From Isoetes taiwanensis (lineage: Eukaryota; Streptophyta; Lycopodiopsida; Isoetales; Isoetaceae): a stretch of DNA of 64,000 bases. Numbering within the stretch: the stretch's first letter is position 1; the number at the start of each line of letters is the position of its first letter. Shown here piece by piece: positions 55,057-64,000 of this stretch. The stretch lies in NCBI GenBank assembly GCA_021234155.1, contig JAJEKV010000141.1, forward strand, positions 752,039 to 816,038, written 5' to 3'. The translations under genes were made by a program, and so were the position numbers. The notes below the pieces were generated by a model, which saw only the letters and a program-made list of their open reading frames with translations, was not told the origin of the DNA and did not search any database.

Positions 55057-56638
55057 GCCTCTCGTTATGAACCATTGCGTTTGGAAGTTTTCATATAATG
55101 TGACTCAGATGTCTCCTGGACCTTTGCTTGCGGATGAGGCTTCTTGACAATCTTGAGTGTCTTTTTAGAAGCTCACTTGCTTTCTTATTGCCTGTGGAAG
55201 AACTGCTGTTAAAAGTAATAAAAGCTTCAGGCTTGATTCCTCCATCGGGGGCTTCCTCGGGATGGTCTTGGTGCGCGGCATTACTGAAATGAGAAGGAAA
55301 AGCAAAGGAAAGGAAAGAAAAATGAGATGGTTCGATCCTGCTGAGGTTCCGAAATTTATGGGTAAAGTTGCATGCATACATCATTGTCCTATACAGGACC
55401 TATGTAGGACACTATATAGGACCTATATAGGACCTATCATTGTATTATATAGGACCTATCATTGTCCTATATAGATAGGACACTAAGCAACTATTCATAT
55501 GGGACACTAAAAAACTATTCATATTGCTGCTACTTTTATTTGTTTGAAGAAAATGTTACATTTTTAAGCAAATTTGTGTATCTATCAAAATGCATGTGCC
55601 ACATCATCATGCCATGTCATCATACACGTGATGCCATATGGACAAGTTTTTTTTTTTTTTTTTTAGGGCTAGATGTTTAGGTTAATATGTTAATGTTAAG
55701 TTAATATGTTAATGTTTAGTACAAGTTAATGTTAATGTTGTATGTTATGTTGTAAGTTTATAAGTTAACTTAAATAAGTTAACTTACAACTTGTTAACTT
55801 GTTAGTCCATGTGGTAGTCCATGTGGCAATCAAGTGACAGATCCATGTCGGCATTCAATGAGCCAAGTCATCAAACACGTGTTATGCCATCCTAGTCATC
55901 ATCACCACATATTGTCATCATGTGCCAGTCCAAGTGGCGGTCCATGTAAGTAGTCCATGTGGCATGCCATGTCAGTAGCCCATGTGGTAGTCCATGTAAG
56001 CAGTCCATGTAAGCAGTCCATGTAAGCAGTCCATGTGGAGTCCATGTGCATTTGGAAGTATATGTGGACAAGTAAAAGTTTTTTTTTTTTGAGGGCTAGT
56101 TATTTAGGTTAATATGTTAATCTTAAGTTAATATGTTAATGTTAAGTGTAGTTAATGTGGCACTACATGTGCCACATCACCATGTGCCAAGCCAAGTGGC
56201 AGTCCATGTGCCAGTCCAACTGGCAGCCCATGTAAGCAGCCCATGTTAATTATAAGTTAACTTATATAAGTTAATGTTAAGTTAACAACATGTGCCACAT
56301 CATCATTAAACATTAAAAAAACATTAAAAAAGAAAACATAAAAAAAACATTAAAAAAAAAATTCCTATCTAATCCCCCCTCAAGTTAACTTTTAATTATA
56401 TGTTAACTTATACATGTGGCACAACATCATTAAACATTAAAAAAACATGTGCCACATCATCATTAAAACAACATGTGCCACATCATCATTAAACATTAAA
56501 AAATATTAAAAAAAAACATAAAAAAAGATACCCATGTTTTCTTTTTCCTATTGAGCCTGTGGGATATATTAAACTAATATCTTCAACCCTAAATTTCTTC
56601 AATCTGTCTGCTGATTTGACGGATCTGGGTGCCTAATT

Positions 56639-57312
56639 TCATTTTAAGTTGTACTCGTTGTCAGTGTTGTGCATATTGGCAACGATTTTTGCTTCTTCGT
56701 CTGTCAAACCACAGTAAACAGTACAAAGGATCGAGAGGTATCTCGGCTTATTCTTTTCCTTGCACAACTGCCTCCTTGCCTTGAAGTTGTGATTACCCCC
56801 AAAACATAATGCATGTAAGTGTCTGCATTTTCTCTTTCATGCTCCTTGGGGTCTATGCACTGCGTTCTGTCCACAAGAACGACTATTGGAGCTACATGAG
56901 CATTGGGGTTGCTCCTGATCCTGTCCTTCAAGTTTCTTAAATGGTCAGCATAAATTTTTCGAACCTGAAGTGGCCTCTTACCAGCTTCATTCTTTGGTGG
57001 CAACCTCAATGATGTTACTGGCAAGTAAATTACACCTTGCACGTAGTTGTGCAAGTTTATTTCTTCCATCCTCTCCAAGGTCTTATATACCTTCTTCCCT
57101 TTAATAGCCACCCCTGCTGCCTTTCCGTTGCTTTTTTTTTTCTTTTCGAGCTTTCTTCTGGAATATTTTTCATTGCAATTTACTGCACCTTGCATTTCTT
57201 TGGTTCCTTTGCTGCAATGGTATCTTGTGGCCCCCTTGTGGCCTGCTCCTCTATTGCAGCTGTTCTGATTCACTAGAACTTTGGTCTTGTTCATCTGGAC
57301 TAGAACCAGCAA
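56639..57312 (-). pseudogene. ParB-like domain pseudogene, copy 2
   Basis: Same as copy 1 with a handful of substitutions (for example GKRPLQVRK for GKGPLQVRK). The one-base deficit before GNHNFKA at about 56810 is identical, so the gene was already frameshifted before it was duplicated, unless a programmed frameshift is used. Confidence 0.55.
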
Positions 57313-57330
57313 CGTTGAGCCTTTCTTCTT

Positions 57331-57669
57331 CTACAATTTCATGCTCTGATTCACTATACAAGAAGTCCTCACTTTGAGTAGATTAGACCTTTTTAATGAT
57401 GTAACCAAGCTCTCTTTGTTGATATAGTATGCCATATACTTGTAAAGGGCTTCTGGATTCACTCTAGCCAGTCTGAAAGATGCCTGATCGACAACTATAA
57501 ATCTCTGGGATGTTTTAGAGGAGCGCCATCCCTGTTGTCCAGACTGGCTGGCAAACTCAGAAACTTCTTTAATGGTCCCCATACATTTAAACTCACTCTC
57601 ATCGTACCTTTTATCTCCAGGATTTCCGCAGACGTGCAAGAATGTAAGGGTGCTGTACTTTTCAGCCAT
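57331..57669 (-). pseudogene. N-terminal part of the duplicated gene, copy 2
   Basis: Matches 54652-55056 up to SLVTSLKRSNL; a 4-5 base insertion near 57375 then shifts the frame and cuts the acidic tail short. This lesion is private to copy 2, so it followed the duplication. Confidence 0.4.
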
Positions 57670-57980
57670 GCCCCTCGTTATGAACCATTGCGTTTGGAAG
57701 TTTTCATATAATGTGACTCAGATGTCTCCTGGACCTTTGCTTGCGGATGAGGCTTCTTGACAATCTTGAGTGTCTTTTTAGAAGCTCACTTGCTTTCTTA
57801 TTGCCTGTGGAAGAACTGCTGTTAAAAGTAATAAAACAAGATAAAACTGACACTAAAACGTATTCTGGAATAAAAGATATGAAATGTTATGCTTAAGTTT
57901 TACAAAAACAAGCCTTTGCAACGTCACAACAAGACAACTCTACCTCATTTCTTGAATATTCCTAAAGATGTGCCAGGTGA

Positions 57981-58300
57981 ATGCTTTGTCAAGGTCCACC
58001 TTGTAAGAGCTATGGTCTTAAAAAATGTCTAAATTGCAAAGTCTTTTTAACGTATCCTAACTTGCACGGTGGCCCAAACCTCACAATTACAATTCTTCAC
58101 AAGGTTTTGTGTGAGCAAGAGCAATTATCACTAGTGCTCTACCACAACTTGAGAACACTATCAGGGAGAACAAGAACCATTGCTTATTGCGCCATGCTAG
58201 TGGAGCTAGGGATCTTCAAAAAAGTAAAGCTCAAAATTTTACTTGTAGGGCACACTCATGATCAAAAGATCAGATGTTCAGCAGATTTTTCGTGCGTCTT
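57981..58300 (+). pseudogene. Transposon-associated protein fragment (GHTH motif, DUF7869-type)
   Basis: The plus frame LNCKVFLTYPNLHGGPNLTI ... TLSGRTRTIAYCAMLVELGIFKKVKLKILLVGHTHDQKI resembles a domain often met in mobile-element-like proteins of plants and algae, where ...LVE...F..V...F..VGHTHE.ID..FS is conserved. Here the Ile/Asp after GHTH is changed and the frame is cut on both sides. My family name is from memory. Confidence 0.5.
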
Positions 58301-58329
58301 AGAAGGAAGAAGGCTTTTTGTCTTCCTAC

Positions 58330-58425
58330 TTTCCCGCCACGTCTCCCACCCGATGGTAGCCAGTGGGTTTTGAACCCTGGTGGGGATCACCCCAATCCAA
58401 GGCCTTACCACTAGAAAATGCTTTT
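58330..58425 (-). mobile_element. tRNA-derived SINE-like fragment
   Basis: Minus strand: TAGTGGTAAGGCCTTGGATT (A-box-like) then GATCCCCACCAGGGTTCAAAACCC (B-box GGTTCAAAACC) about 40 bases later, the internal RNA polymerase III promoter spacing. The 3' part and tail are not clear. Confidence 0.5.
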
Positions 58426-58628
58426 GAAGGCAGGTATGAGTTAAAAATGAGAACTCAAGGAAAGGGGAGAAAGTCCAAGAAAGTAGATTGTAGAGATGAG
58501 CTAAACCTATATGAAGTGAGTATTGTGCTATGATTTCAAATTGAAATCTGACAATCATCTATGCCAGAGGACGGTCAGCTTGCTTAAGAAGGCTTGTAAT
58601 TATGAGGAAGAAGATGAAGAGGGAGTGG

Positions 58629-58791
58629 TGGTGGCAATGCTTCGCCCTCTGTTGACAGTGACGAGGAAGATAAGTCAAGCACTTCCTCAAGTGACAGTGA
58701 AAGAAGTGAAGGTGATGAAGATGGCATAAACGAATATGATGATGTGATGGATCCCTCCCTTATCACTCCTCACACTTTTACACATAACTGA
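58629..58791 (+). other. Acidic Ser-rich coding-like stretch
   Basis: One frame reads GSGGGNASPSVDSDEEDKSS, SSDSERSEGDEDGINEYDDV and stops at 58789-58791; a neighbouring frame just upstream is also acidic (YEEEDEEG). Probably the disordered C-terminus of a lost gene. 58792-60293 holds no recognisable gene. Confidence 0.3.
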
Positions 58792-60293
58792 GTCTTAGGA
58801 GAAGATTGTAAAATTTGCATGTGAATATGAAGATTTTATCTCCAATTTTTGAAAATACCACAATTTCAGTTACAGACTTCACTTCAATCTTTTTGTTAAA
58901 AGTTATACCCAAAATTGATCAAACATCCCATAACCTGTCCCTGCAATTACATTATACAGAAGTCTAGAGGTGCCTATCTATGAACACCCTGCAAGCCAAA
59001 GCAACAGTATATTATGGATGTTGTTTTTATTGAGATTTGAGACCTAGGGTAAAAAGGATGAGAACTACACAGAACACTACTTAGTTGCTTCAAATGATTA
59101 CTGCAGGGCCAAGTATACACTCGGCTCCAACATTGAAAATACCAAGTATCATGTCAACAGAGTACCGTTTAGGCTCTTGAGCTTATTTAACAACTTTTTG
59201 GTTGAACTATGCTAGATCATGAACATGACATTGTCTTCTTGTATTGAGTTATGTTGGATTGTCTAATAAAAAGAAAGCACAAAAATCTTACTAAACCATA
59301 GAGAAGGCATTATGATGAGTTGCCACCATCAGGTATAAGAACATTGCATTGAAATACCTTTAACAACTCAAATATCCATCCTTTATATTGAAGATCTACT
59401 CAGGGTAACAACAAAGGGTAATGGCAAATGTGTGAACCATTCAGAACAAATTCTTTAGAACAAATTCCATAAGATAGTGTACGCCTACCTATTGCCAGAA
59501 ATACGTTTTGATGAACCCAAGCTGGCTTTTAAACCGGAGCCATTATTGGACGACTTCTAGTTGCATTATCCTGCATCCATCACCTGCAAGCTCCATAGCA
59601 CAGCCAATTGTGGTCTACTAACCAGAGCCGAGCTTCATCGATTCTCCGCCTTCAAGCCCTAGTACAAAATACTCCTGGTATTTTCTACGCCCCCCAATAA
59701 AAATCTTCACGTCTGCCAATTGAAATCACCATGTCCGCCAAAAATAATTTTACCACTGCAAGTGCACACCCAACACTGAGAGTCCCCTATAATAGGGGCA
59801 TTTTCAATCAATGAATCAAGTGCTAATGGGTTTTTAAGGACCATTGGATCCCCGAACAAAGGTGAGAATACACCCACGTATAGCAATACGCTCCCCATAT
59901 GCCATAACTACATATGGGAATACATAATGCATAAAAATGAATACTATGCAAGATGCCCACATTTTCCAATTGTATTTGCCTCTGCCTCTCACATGCTCAC
60001 ACAGTAGCAAACACATTTCACACTCATACAACAGCAAGCACGCTCCAATTTAGGGGCCGTGAGCCTGCCCAAGCTAATAGATCAGAGAAGTCAGATAAAG
60101 AAATTAATAGAGCTCACAGAGACACAATTGCAAGTATGCAAGGTCCATATATCACAATGGCAACAACACGTAATTGCTACTACAAATAACGATGCACTTA
60201 TATTACAATCCATATCCCAGAACTGAAATACAACTAAGAGGCTGCATCTCTATGGCCTCTGTCACGGAACTCCGTATATCTCAAGCGGGATCT
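58792..60293. other. No gene seen
   Basis: About 1.5 kb of AT-rich sequence with no recognisable frame or repeat on either strand. Confidence 0.5.
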
Positions 60294-60700
60294 GGTTAAT
60301 GTGGCCAGATTTCCCGTTATCAACCAGTACATTGCCATGCCCGCCATCCATCCGATTGATGGCCATGGGTTCTCGCCGCCATGCCCCATTCATGGGGCAG
60401 GAGGATGCCATGCGAGAGCAGCCATGCGGGATATCCGATGCTACTTGCCATGCCCCCATGCCAAATCCGCATTAACTGCAACCTGCCATCCGTACCTGTC
60501 CCTTGAACCGAATCATTTCTGTCCTGCAGTCATATCATCGCTTTCTGTCCCTTCAACTTCAACGGCCCGCGCACGTACGTTGCCATACCAAGCGAATTAG
60601 ACGATTTTATTTCACTTCCATTTCAGGTAATGTCACATGGCCACCCATGGTTAATGTGGCCATCGATCGATGGGGTTAATGTGGCCATAGATTTTCAAAA
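60294..60700. repeat. First scattered units of the TTAATGTGGCCA repeat
   Basis: GGTTAATGTGGCCA appears at about 60294, 60650 and 60675, with CCATGG/CATGCCC-rich inverted words between. It heralds the dense arrays at 61.5 and 63.2 kb. Confidence 0.6.
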
Positions 60701-60781
60701 TGTCCACCACAACGGTCACTACAACGGTCATGGGTTTAGGGTATATATGGGATGTCGTGGGTTAGGGTTTAAGGCAATTCA

Positions 60782-61410
60782 TTGGGTTTCAATTCAGTTG
60801 AGATCAAGGAATCGAAGAAAGATGGTGAGGACCGAACAACAACTTCTTGCGAGTCACGATCTCCCAATGTTCACACTATTGAAGATGTCGTGGTTCACTT
60901 GAATTGGCTTCGGAGGGCGTTGGAACAATTCTTCTTTGAGGATAACGATATCCACACATTTACAAGTGAGCATCTCTTTTTTCCTTCATATGAATAGTTT
61001 ATTTGTGGTTGTGATTCGATTGTAGCTACACGTTTTATTTATCTGAGAGAGAGTGGAGAAAGGTGAGATCAATTTGAACCAGCCCCGCATTACATAGATG
61101 ACAATGATAGGCCGATGACGAACAATGATAGCTGAGTTGAAAATGCGCATTATCCAAGGCATTGAAGAAATTGCTGGCTTTGGACTTCCTGTGGCAGGGC
61201 AACACTCTGAAGCCCTGTTTTGTTAAACTGTATGAGACACGCAAGTTGGAGAAGAAGCGTCTCATCGAAGATGTCTTTGCGGGGGTTTGATGCAAGTCTT
61301 TGCGAAGTCCTCGACCACATGTTGTGGTGGGAATCCATATCGTGCTTTGAGGGTTACCGTCGAGGCGTCGGTGAGGGAGGCCATCTGGGGGGCCGAACTT
61401 GTTTGATTTG
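60782..61410 (+). pseudogene. Unidentified gene-like locus within the repeat field
   Basis: The first piece, about 60790-60968 (NSVEIKESKKDGEDRTTTSC, then VVHLNWLRRALEQFFFEDND), ends at a GTGAGC donor. The second, about 61157-61410, starts LKKLLALDFLWQGNTLKPCF and VKLYETRKLEKKRLIEDVFA, then a G5 run shifts the frame and protein-like sequence goes on as FDASLCEVLDHMLWWESISC to a stop. One extra base thus breaks the second exon. Helical, no family recognised. Confidence 0.4.
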
Positions 61411-61514
61411 AAGTTGTTTCAGATTGAATTACCATTAGCCTTGTATTACCTTTGAAATATATTATATTATACTATTGAACTCTATTGCTATTGTAATTGT
61501 ATGTTGACTAAACT

Positions 61515-62280
61515 ACAGTGGCCACATTAACCAAAGCTTAATGTGGCCATGGGTTAATGTGGCCATAGATTAATGTGGTAATAGGTTAGTGTGGTCATGT
61601 GCCAACCATTGAATACCACACTTTATACCATGGTAATACTTTAGATCGTTCACACTTTAAAGGAAAAGCCACTAACACTTAGGGTTAATGTGGCCATGGG
61701 CTAAAGTGGTCACATTAACCAAAATGGTTTAATGTGGCCATGGTTAATGTAGCCATGGCCTATAGTGGCCACATTAACCACTATGGTTTAATGTGGCCAT
61801 GGTTAATGTAGCCATGACTTAAGGTGGCCACATTAACCGTTATGGTTAATGTAGCCATGACTTAAGGTGGCCACATTAACCATTATGGTTTAATGTGGCC
61901 ATGGTTAATGTAGCCATGACTTAAGGTGGCCACATTAACCATTATGGTTTGATGATGATGGGTAAATGTGATGATGGGCTTAATGTGGCCACATTAACCA
62001 AAATGGGTTAATGTGGCCATGGGTTTATGTGGCCATGGTTTAATGTGACCATGGGTTAATGTGGCCACATTAACCAAAATGGGTTAATGTGGCCATGGGT
62101 TTATGTGGCCATGGTTTAATGTGGCCATGGGTTAATGTGGCCATGGCTTAATGTGGCCACATTAACCAAAATGGGTTAATGTGGCCATGGGTTAATGTGG
62201 CCATTAGTTACTGTGGCCACATTAACCAAAAAGGGTAAATGTGATGATGGGCTTAATGTGGCCATGGGTTAATGTCGTGA
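61515..62280. repeat. Array of TTAATGTGGCCATGG units in both orientations
   Basis: A unit of about 15 bp (TTAATGTGGCCATGG) alternates with its reverse (GGCCACATTAACC). Where the two meet they form GGTTAATGTGGCCACATTAA CC, or close variants, a perfect palindrome of up to 22 bp, several times (for example near 61980 and 62060). A higher-order unit of about 60-70 bp (TTAAGGTGGCCACATTAACC.TTATGG) repeats at 61800-61950. Confidence 0.93.
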
Positions 62281-62481
62281 TGTTCTTAGTCCAAGTCCTG
62301 TTCATGTACTTAACAACATTAACCAACCATTTAACCAACTATTGAATATCAACCATTAACCAACCATTGACTATTAACAACATTAACCAACCATTTAACC
62401 ATACATAGGTTCCCCTGCTTATGGAAGCAAAGTATATCAGAAAGTTATCAGACACTAAACAAACACTAAACAAACTGTGCA

Positions 62482-63027
62482 TCAACAAAACAACTCTTTG
62501 TACTGCTGATGAGCATCATCGATGGTTTCCGTTGTGAAGTCCTCCACCTCACCATCTCCTTTGAACCAAAAAGTCATGTCGAGTATATCGGGCCACATTA
62601 CTGTTCCATCCAGTATCATCTTGATTGTGTTTTTCTTGTGGTGCCTCCAGACTTGGCGCATCTCTTCAAGACGAGCCCTCATCCCACGAGTCAACCCACT
62701 GGTCTCTAGCAGATGCTTCATTGCCCACTCACCAATCATGTATTTCTTAATCTTCTTCATTAGGTTGTACATAGCCTCCCAATCCAGTTCCTCGTCTGGA
62801 TTGGGGTGTTTTCGGGGGATTCCATCTCGTTGAAGCTTTTCCACAAACCCTACACCAATTTACAACATCCAAACAATAAGAAACTACTGGAGCATACTTT
62901 AGAAACTGCAACAAATGTAGCCTTACTCGTAAACACTGGCTCCATATTCCTCAGCTCGGATTGAATCTCGTTCAAGCTTTGGAGCATTCTTTCCATAGCT
63001 TCGCTCCCAAATGCTTCGAACACAAAC
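62482..63027 (-). CDS. Unidentified gene, two 3' exons, between repeat arrays
   Basis: The minus exons 63027-62928 and 62849-62482 join in phase (upstream acceptor TTTTCCTGATATAG, donor GTAAGG, acceptor TTGGTGTAG), giving 155 residues and a stop; the 5' end is not found. Exon A: FVFEAFGSEAMERMLQSLNE, IQSELRNMEPVFT. Exon B: LQRDGIPRKHPNPDEELDWE, MKHLLETSGLTRGMRARLEE, MRQVWRHHKKNTIKMILDGT, then an acidic end with TFWFKGDGEVEDF. Mostly helical; no family recognised, perhaps a transposon- or host-derived DNA-binding protein. The first exons would lie beyond the 63.1-63.7 kb array. Confidence 0.5.
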
Positions 63028-63109
63028 TATATCAGGAAAACAGGATGAATGAAGAAGAGCATCCATTGCAAACATGTTTTATAAAGGAGCTTGGGTTACG
63101 TCTGTTTGA

Positions 63110-63665
63110 TAGGCACATTAACCCACCATGATAGGCAACATTAACCCACCATGACAGGCAACATTAACCCACCATGACAGGCACATTTACCTGAACATTG
63201 GTTAATGTGGCCACTGGGTTAATGTGGACATTGGTTTAATGTGGCCATGGCTTTCAGTGGCCACATTAACCATTATGGTTTAATGTCGCCATGGGTTAAT
63301 GTGGCCATGGGTTAATATGGCCACGTTAACCAAAATGGGTTAATGTGGCCATGGGTTAATATGGCCACATTAACCAAAATGGGTTAATGTGGTCATGGGT
63401 TTATGTGGCCACATTAACCAAAATGGTTTAATGTGGCCATGGGTTAATGTGGCCATGAGTTAATGTGGCCATGATGGGTTAATGTGGTAACACTTTATAT
63501 CATGGTAACACTTAGAAGGAGAAGCCACTAATACTTTGGGTTAATGTGGCCATGGCTTTCAGTGGCCACATTATCCATTATGGTGGGTTTAGGGTTAATG
63601 TGGCCATGATGGGCTAGCACTTAAAATCTTTGACAATGCATTCACGAAAATCATGGGTTAATGTG
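63110..63665. repeat. Second array of the TTAATGTGGCCA repeat
   Basis: Opens with a 24-bp unit (GGCAACATTAACCCACCATG ACA) repeated four times (63110-63190), then dense TTAATGTGGCCATGGG and GGCCACATTAACCAAAATGG units to 63665. Same family as 61515-62280. Confidence 0.92.
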
Positions 63666-63841
63666 GCCTCCTATAAGCCATGATTAATCTGTGGCAATCA
63701 CTCTTTTTGGGGGTGGTGAAACTGTGGCAATCTATGCCTATGTCCAAACCATTAGGCTCGTACGAGAAGGCCAAAAATTGAGGAAAAAAGAAGAAGTCTG
63801 ATTTCTGATATCTCGCGCTTGAAACCGAAACAGGGCTCCCC

Positions 63842-64000
63842 ACTGCGCATCGATTAGGGCTATGGCGAGTTCGATCGCTTACATCGCCAAAGGGATGTTC
63901 TGTGGCGAGGCTCTTTGGGTCGGATTTGTCGGATTCGGCCCAGAGTTCAGATGGAGATGGAGCTTTCTTGCCTAATGTGGAGGAGCTACCAGCAGCATTG
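63842..64000 (+). CDS. Partial gene at window edge, unidentified
   Basis: A plus frame open to the last base: LWRVRSLTSPKGCSVARLFG, SDLSDSAQSSDGDGAFLPNV. Acidic Ser-rich, coding-like. An ATG at 63862 opens a different frame (MASSIAYIAKGMFCGEALWV) that stops after 37 codons. Which one is used cannot be settled here. Confidence 0.3.

Larger units (their letters stand above)
52644..55223. repeat. 2.6-kb tandem duplication, copy 1
   Basis: Starts GCTTCAGGCTTGATTCC and ends GTTAAAAGTAATAAAA. Copy 2 (55224-57836) follows directly and is nearly identical along its length, with scattered substitutions and short indels (poly-T and CATGTAAGCAGTC length changes). It carries minus-strand ParB-like pseudogene segments and AT-rich, repeat-filled spacer. 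Confidence 0.95.
55224..57836. repeat. 2.6-kb tandem duplication, copy 2
   Basis: Begins at GCTTCAGGC immediately after copy 1 and ends AAGTAATAAAA before unique sequence at 57837. No obvious microhomology at the breakpoints beyond an A-run. Divergence looks like a few per cent at most, so it is recent on the scale of the other repeats here. Confidence 0.95.

Noticed and set aside
53000-56600. CRISPR-like array of CATGTGCCACATCATCATTA units
   Set aside because: Irregular unit length, no constant spacers, plant context; it is a minisatellite.
61515-63665. Plant telomere repeat array
   Set aside because: The unit is TTAATGTGGCCATGG, not TTTAGGG; no telomeric run is present.

Overview
The window looks like nuclear DNA of a land plant, perhaps a seed-free one. 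The evidence is a Ty3/gypsy chromovirus primed by initiator tRNA-Met (PBS TGGTATCAGAGC), a plant-type LINE with a DUF4283-like/CCHC ORF1 and a C-terminal zf-RVT domain, short GT-AG introns (about 64-360 bp), and gene-sparse AT-rich DNA full of decayed repeats. I cannot name the species.

Layout. 1-8.2 kb: LINE 3' tails, a TATC microsatellite, and the left copy of a family repeated in opposite orientation at 43.25-45.98 kb. The left copy holds a 3.7 kb segment carrying a minus-strand LINE wreck. 8.8-11.6 kb: unidentified exon-like fragments. 12.7-33.5 kb: a plus-strand LINE split by a complete but mutated minus-strand chromovirus (13670-26746; ACGGA target duplication, two LTRs, PBS, PPT, Gag, PR, RT, RNase H, integrase, chromodomain). 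36.5 kb: a long imperfect palindrome. 38.4-40.0 kb: an intact four-exon gene with two WWE-like modules. 42.4-48.8 kb: small gene fragments, including a DLPYG methyltransferase-like two-exon gene end. 49.9-51.3 kb: an intact three-exon FCP1/NIF-like HAD-fold gene whose nucleophile position is Glu. 52.6-57.8 kb: a recent 2.6 kb tandem duplication carrying ParB-like pseudogene segments. 58 kb: a transposon-protein remnant and a SINE-like fragment. 60.3-63.7 kb: arrays of a TTAATGTGGCCA motif in both orientations, interleaved with gene-like loci.

The most unusual structure lies inside the chromovirus. Between its PBS and Gag there are about 4.2 kb of extra, GC-richer sequence with apparently intronless coding remnants. 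Two of these have a TATA box upstream, and a repeated quasi-palindrome lies between the units. One unit (24648 to 23414, minus) begins MARTK and ends with the helices of a histone H3-like protein, with several features closer to centromeric H3 (CENH3) than to canonical H3. All are now frameshifted. Whether this is host-gene capture, a nested insertion or cargo common to the family cannot be decided from one copy.

Nearly all mobile-element genes here are broken. The best candidates for working genes are the WWE gene, the FCP1-like gene and the two-exon gene at 62482-63027, because their exons join in phase at good splice sites.
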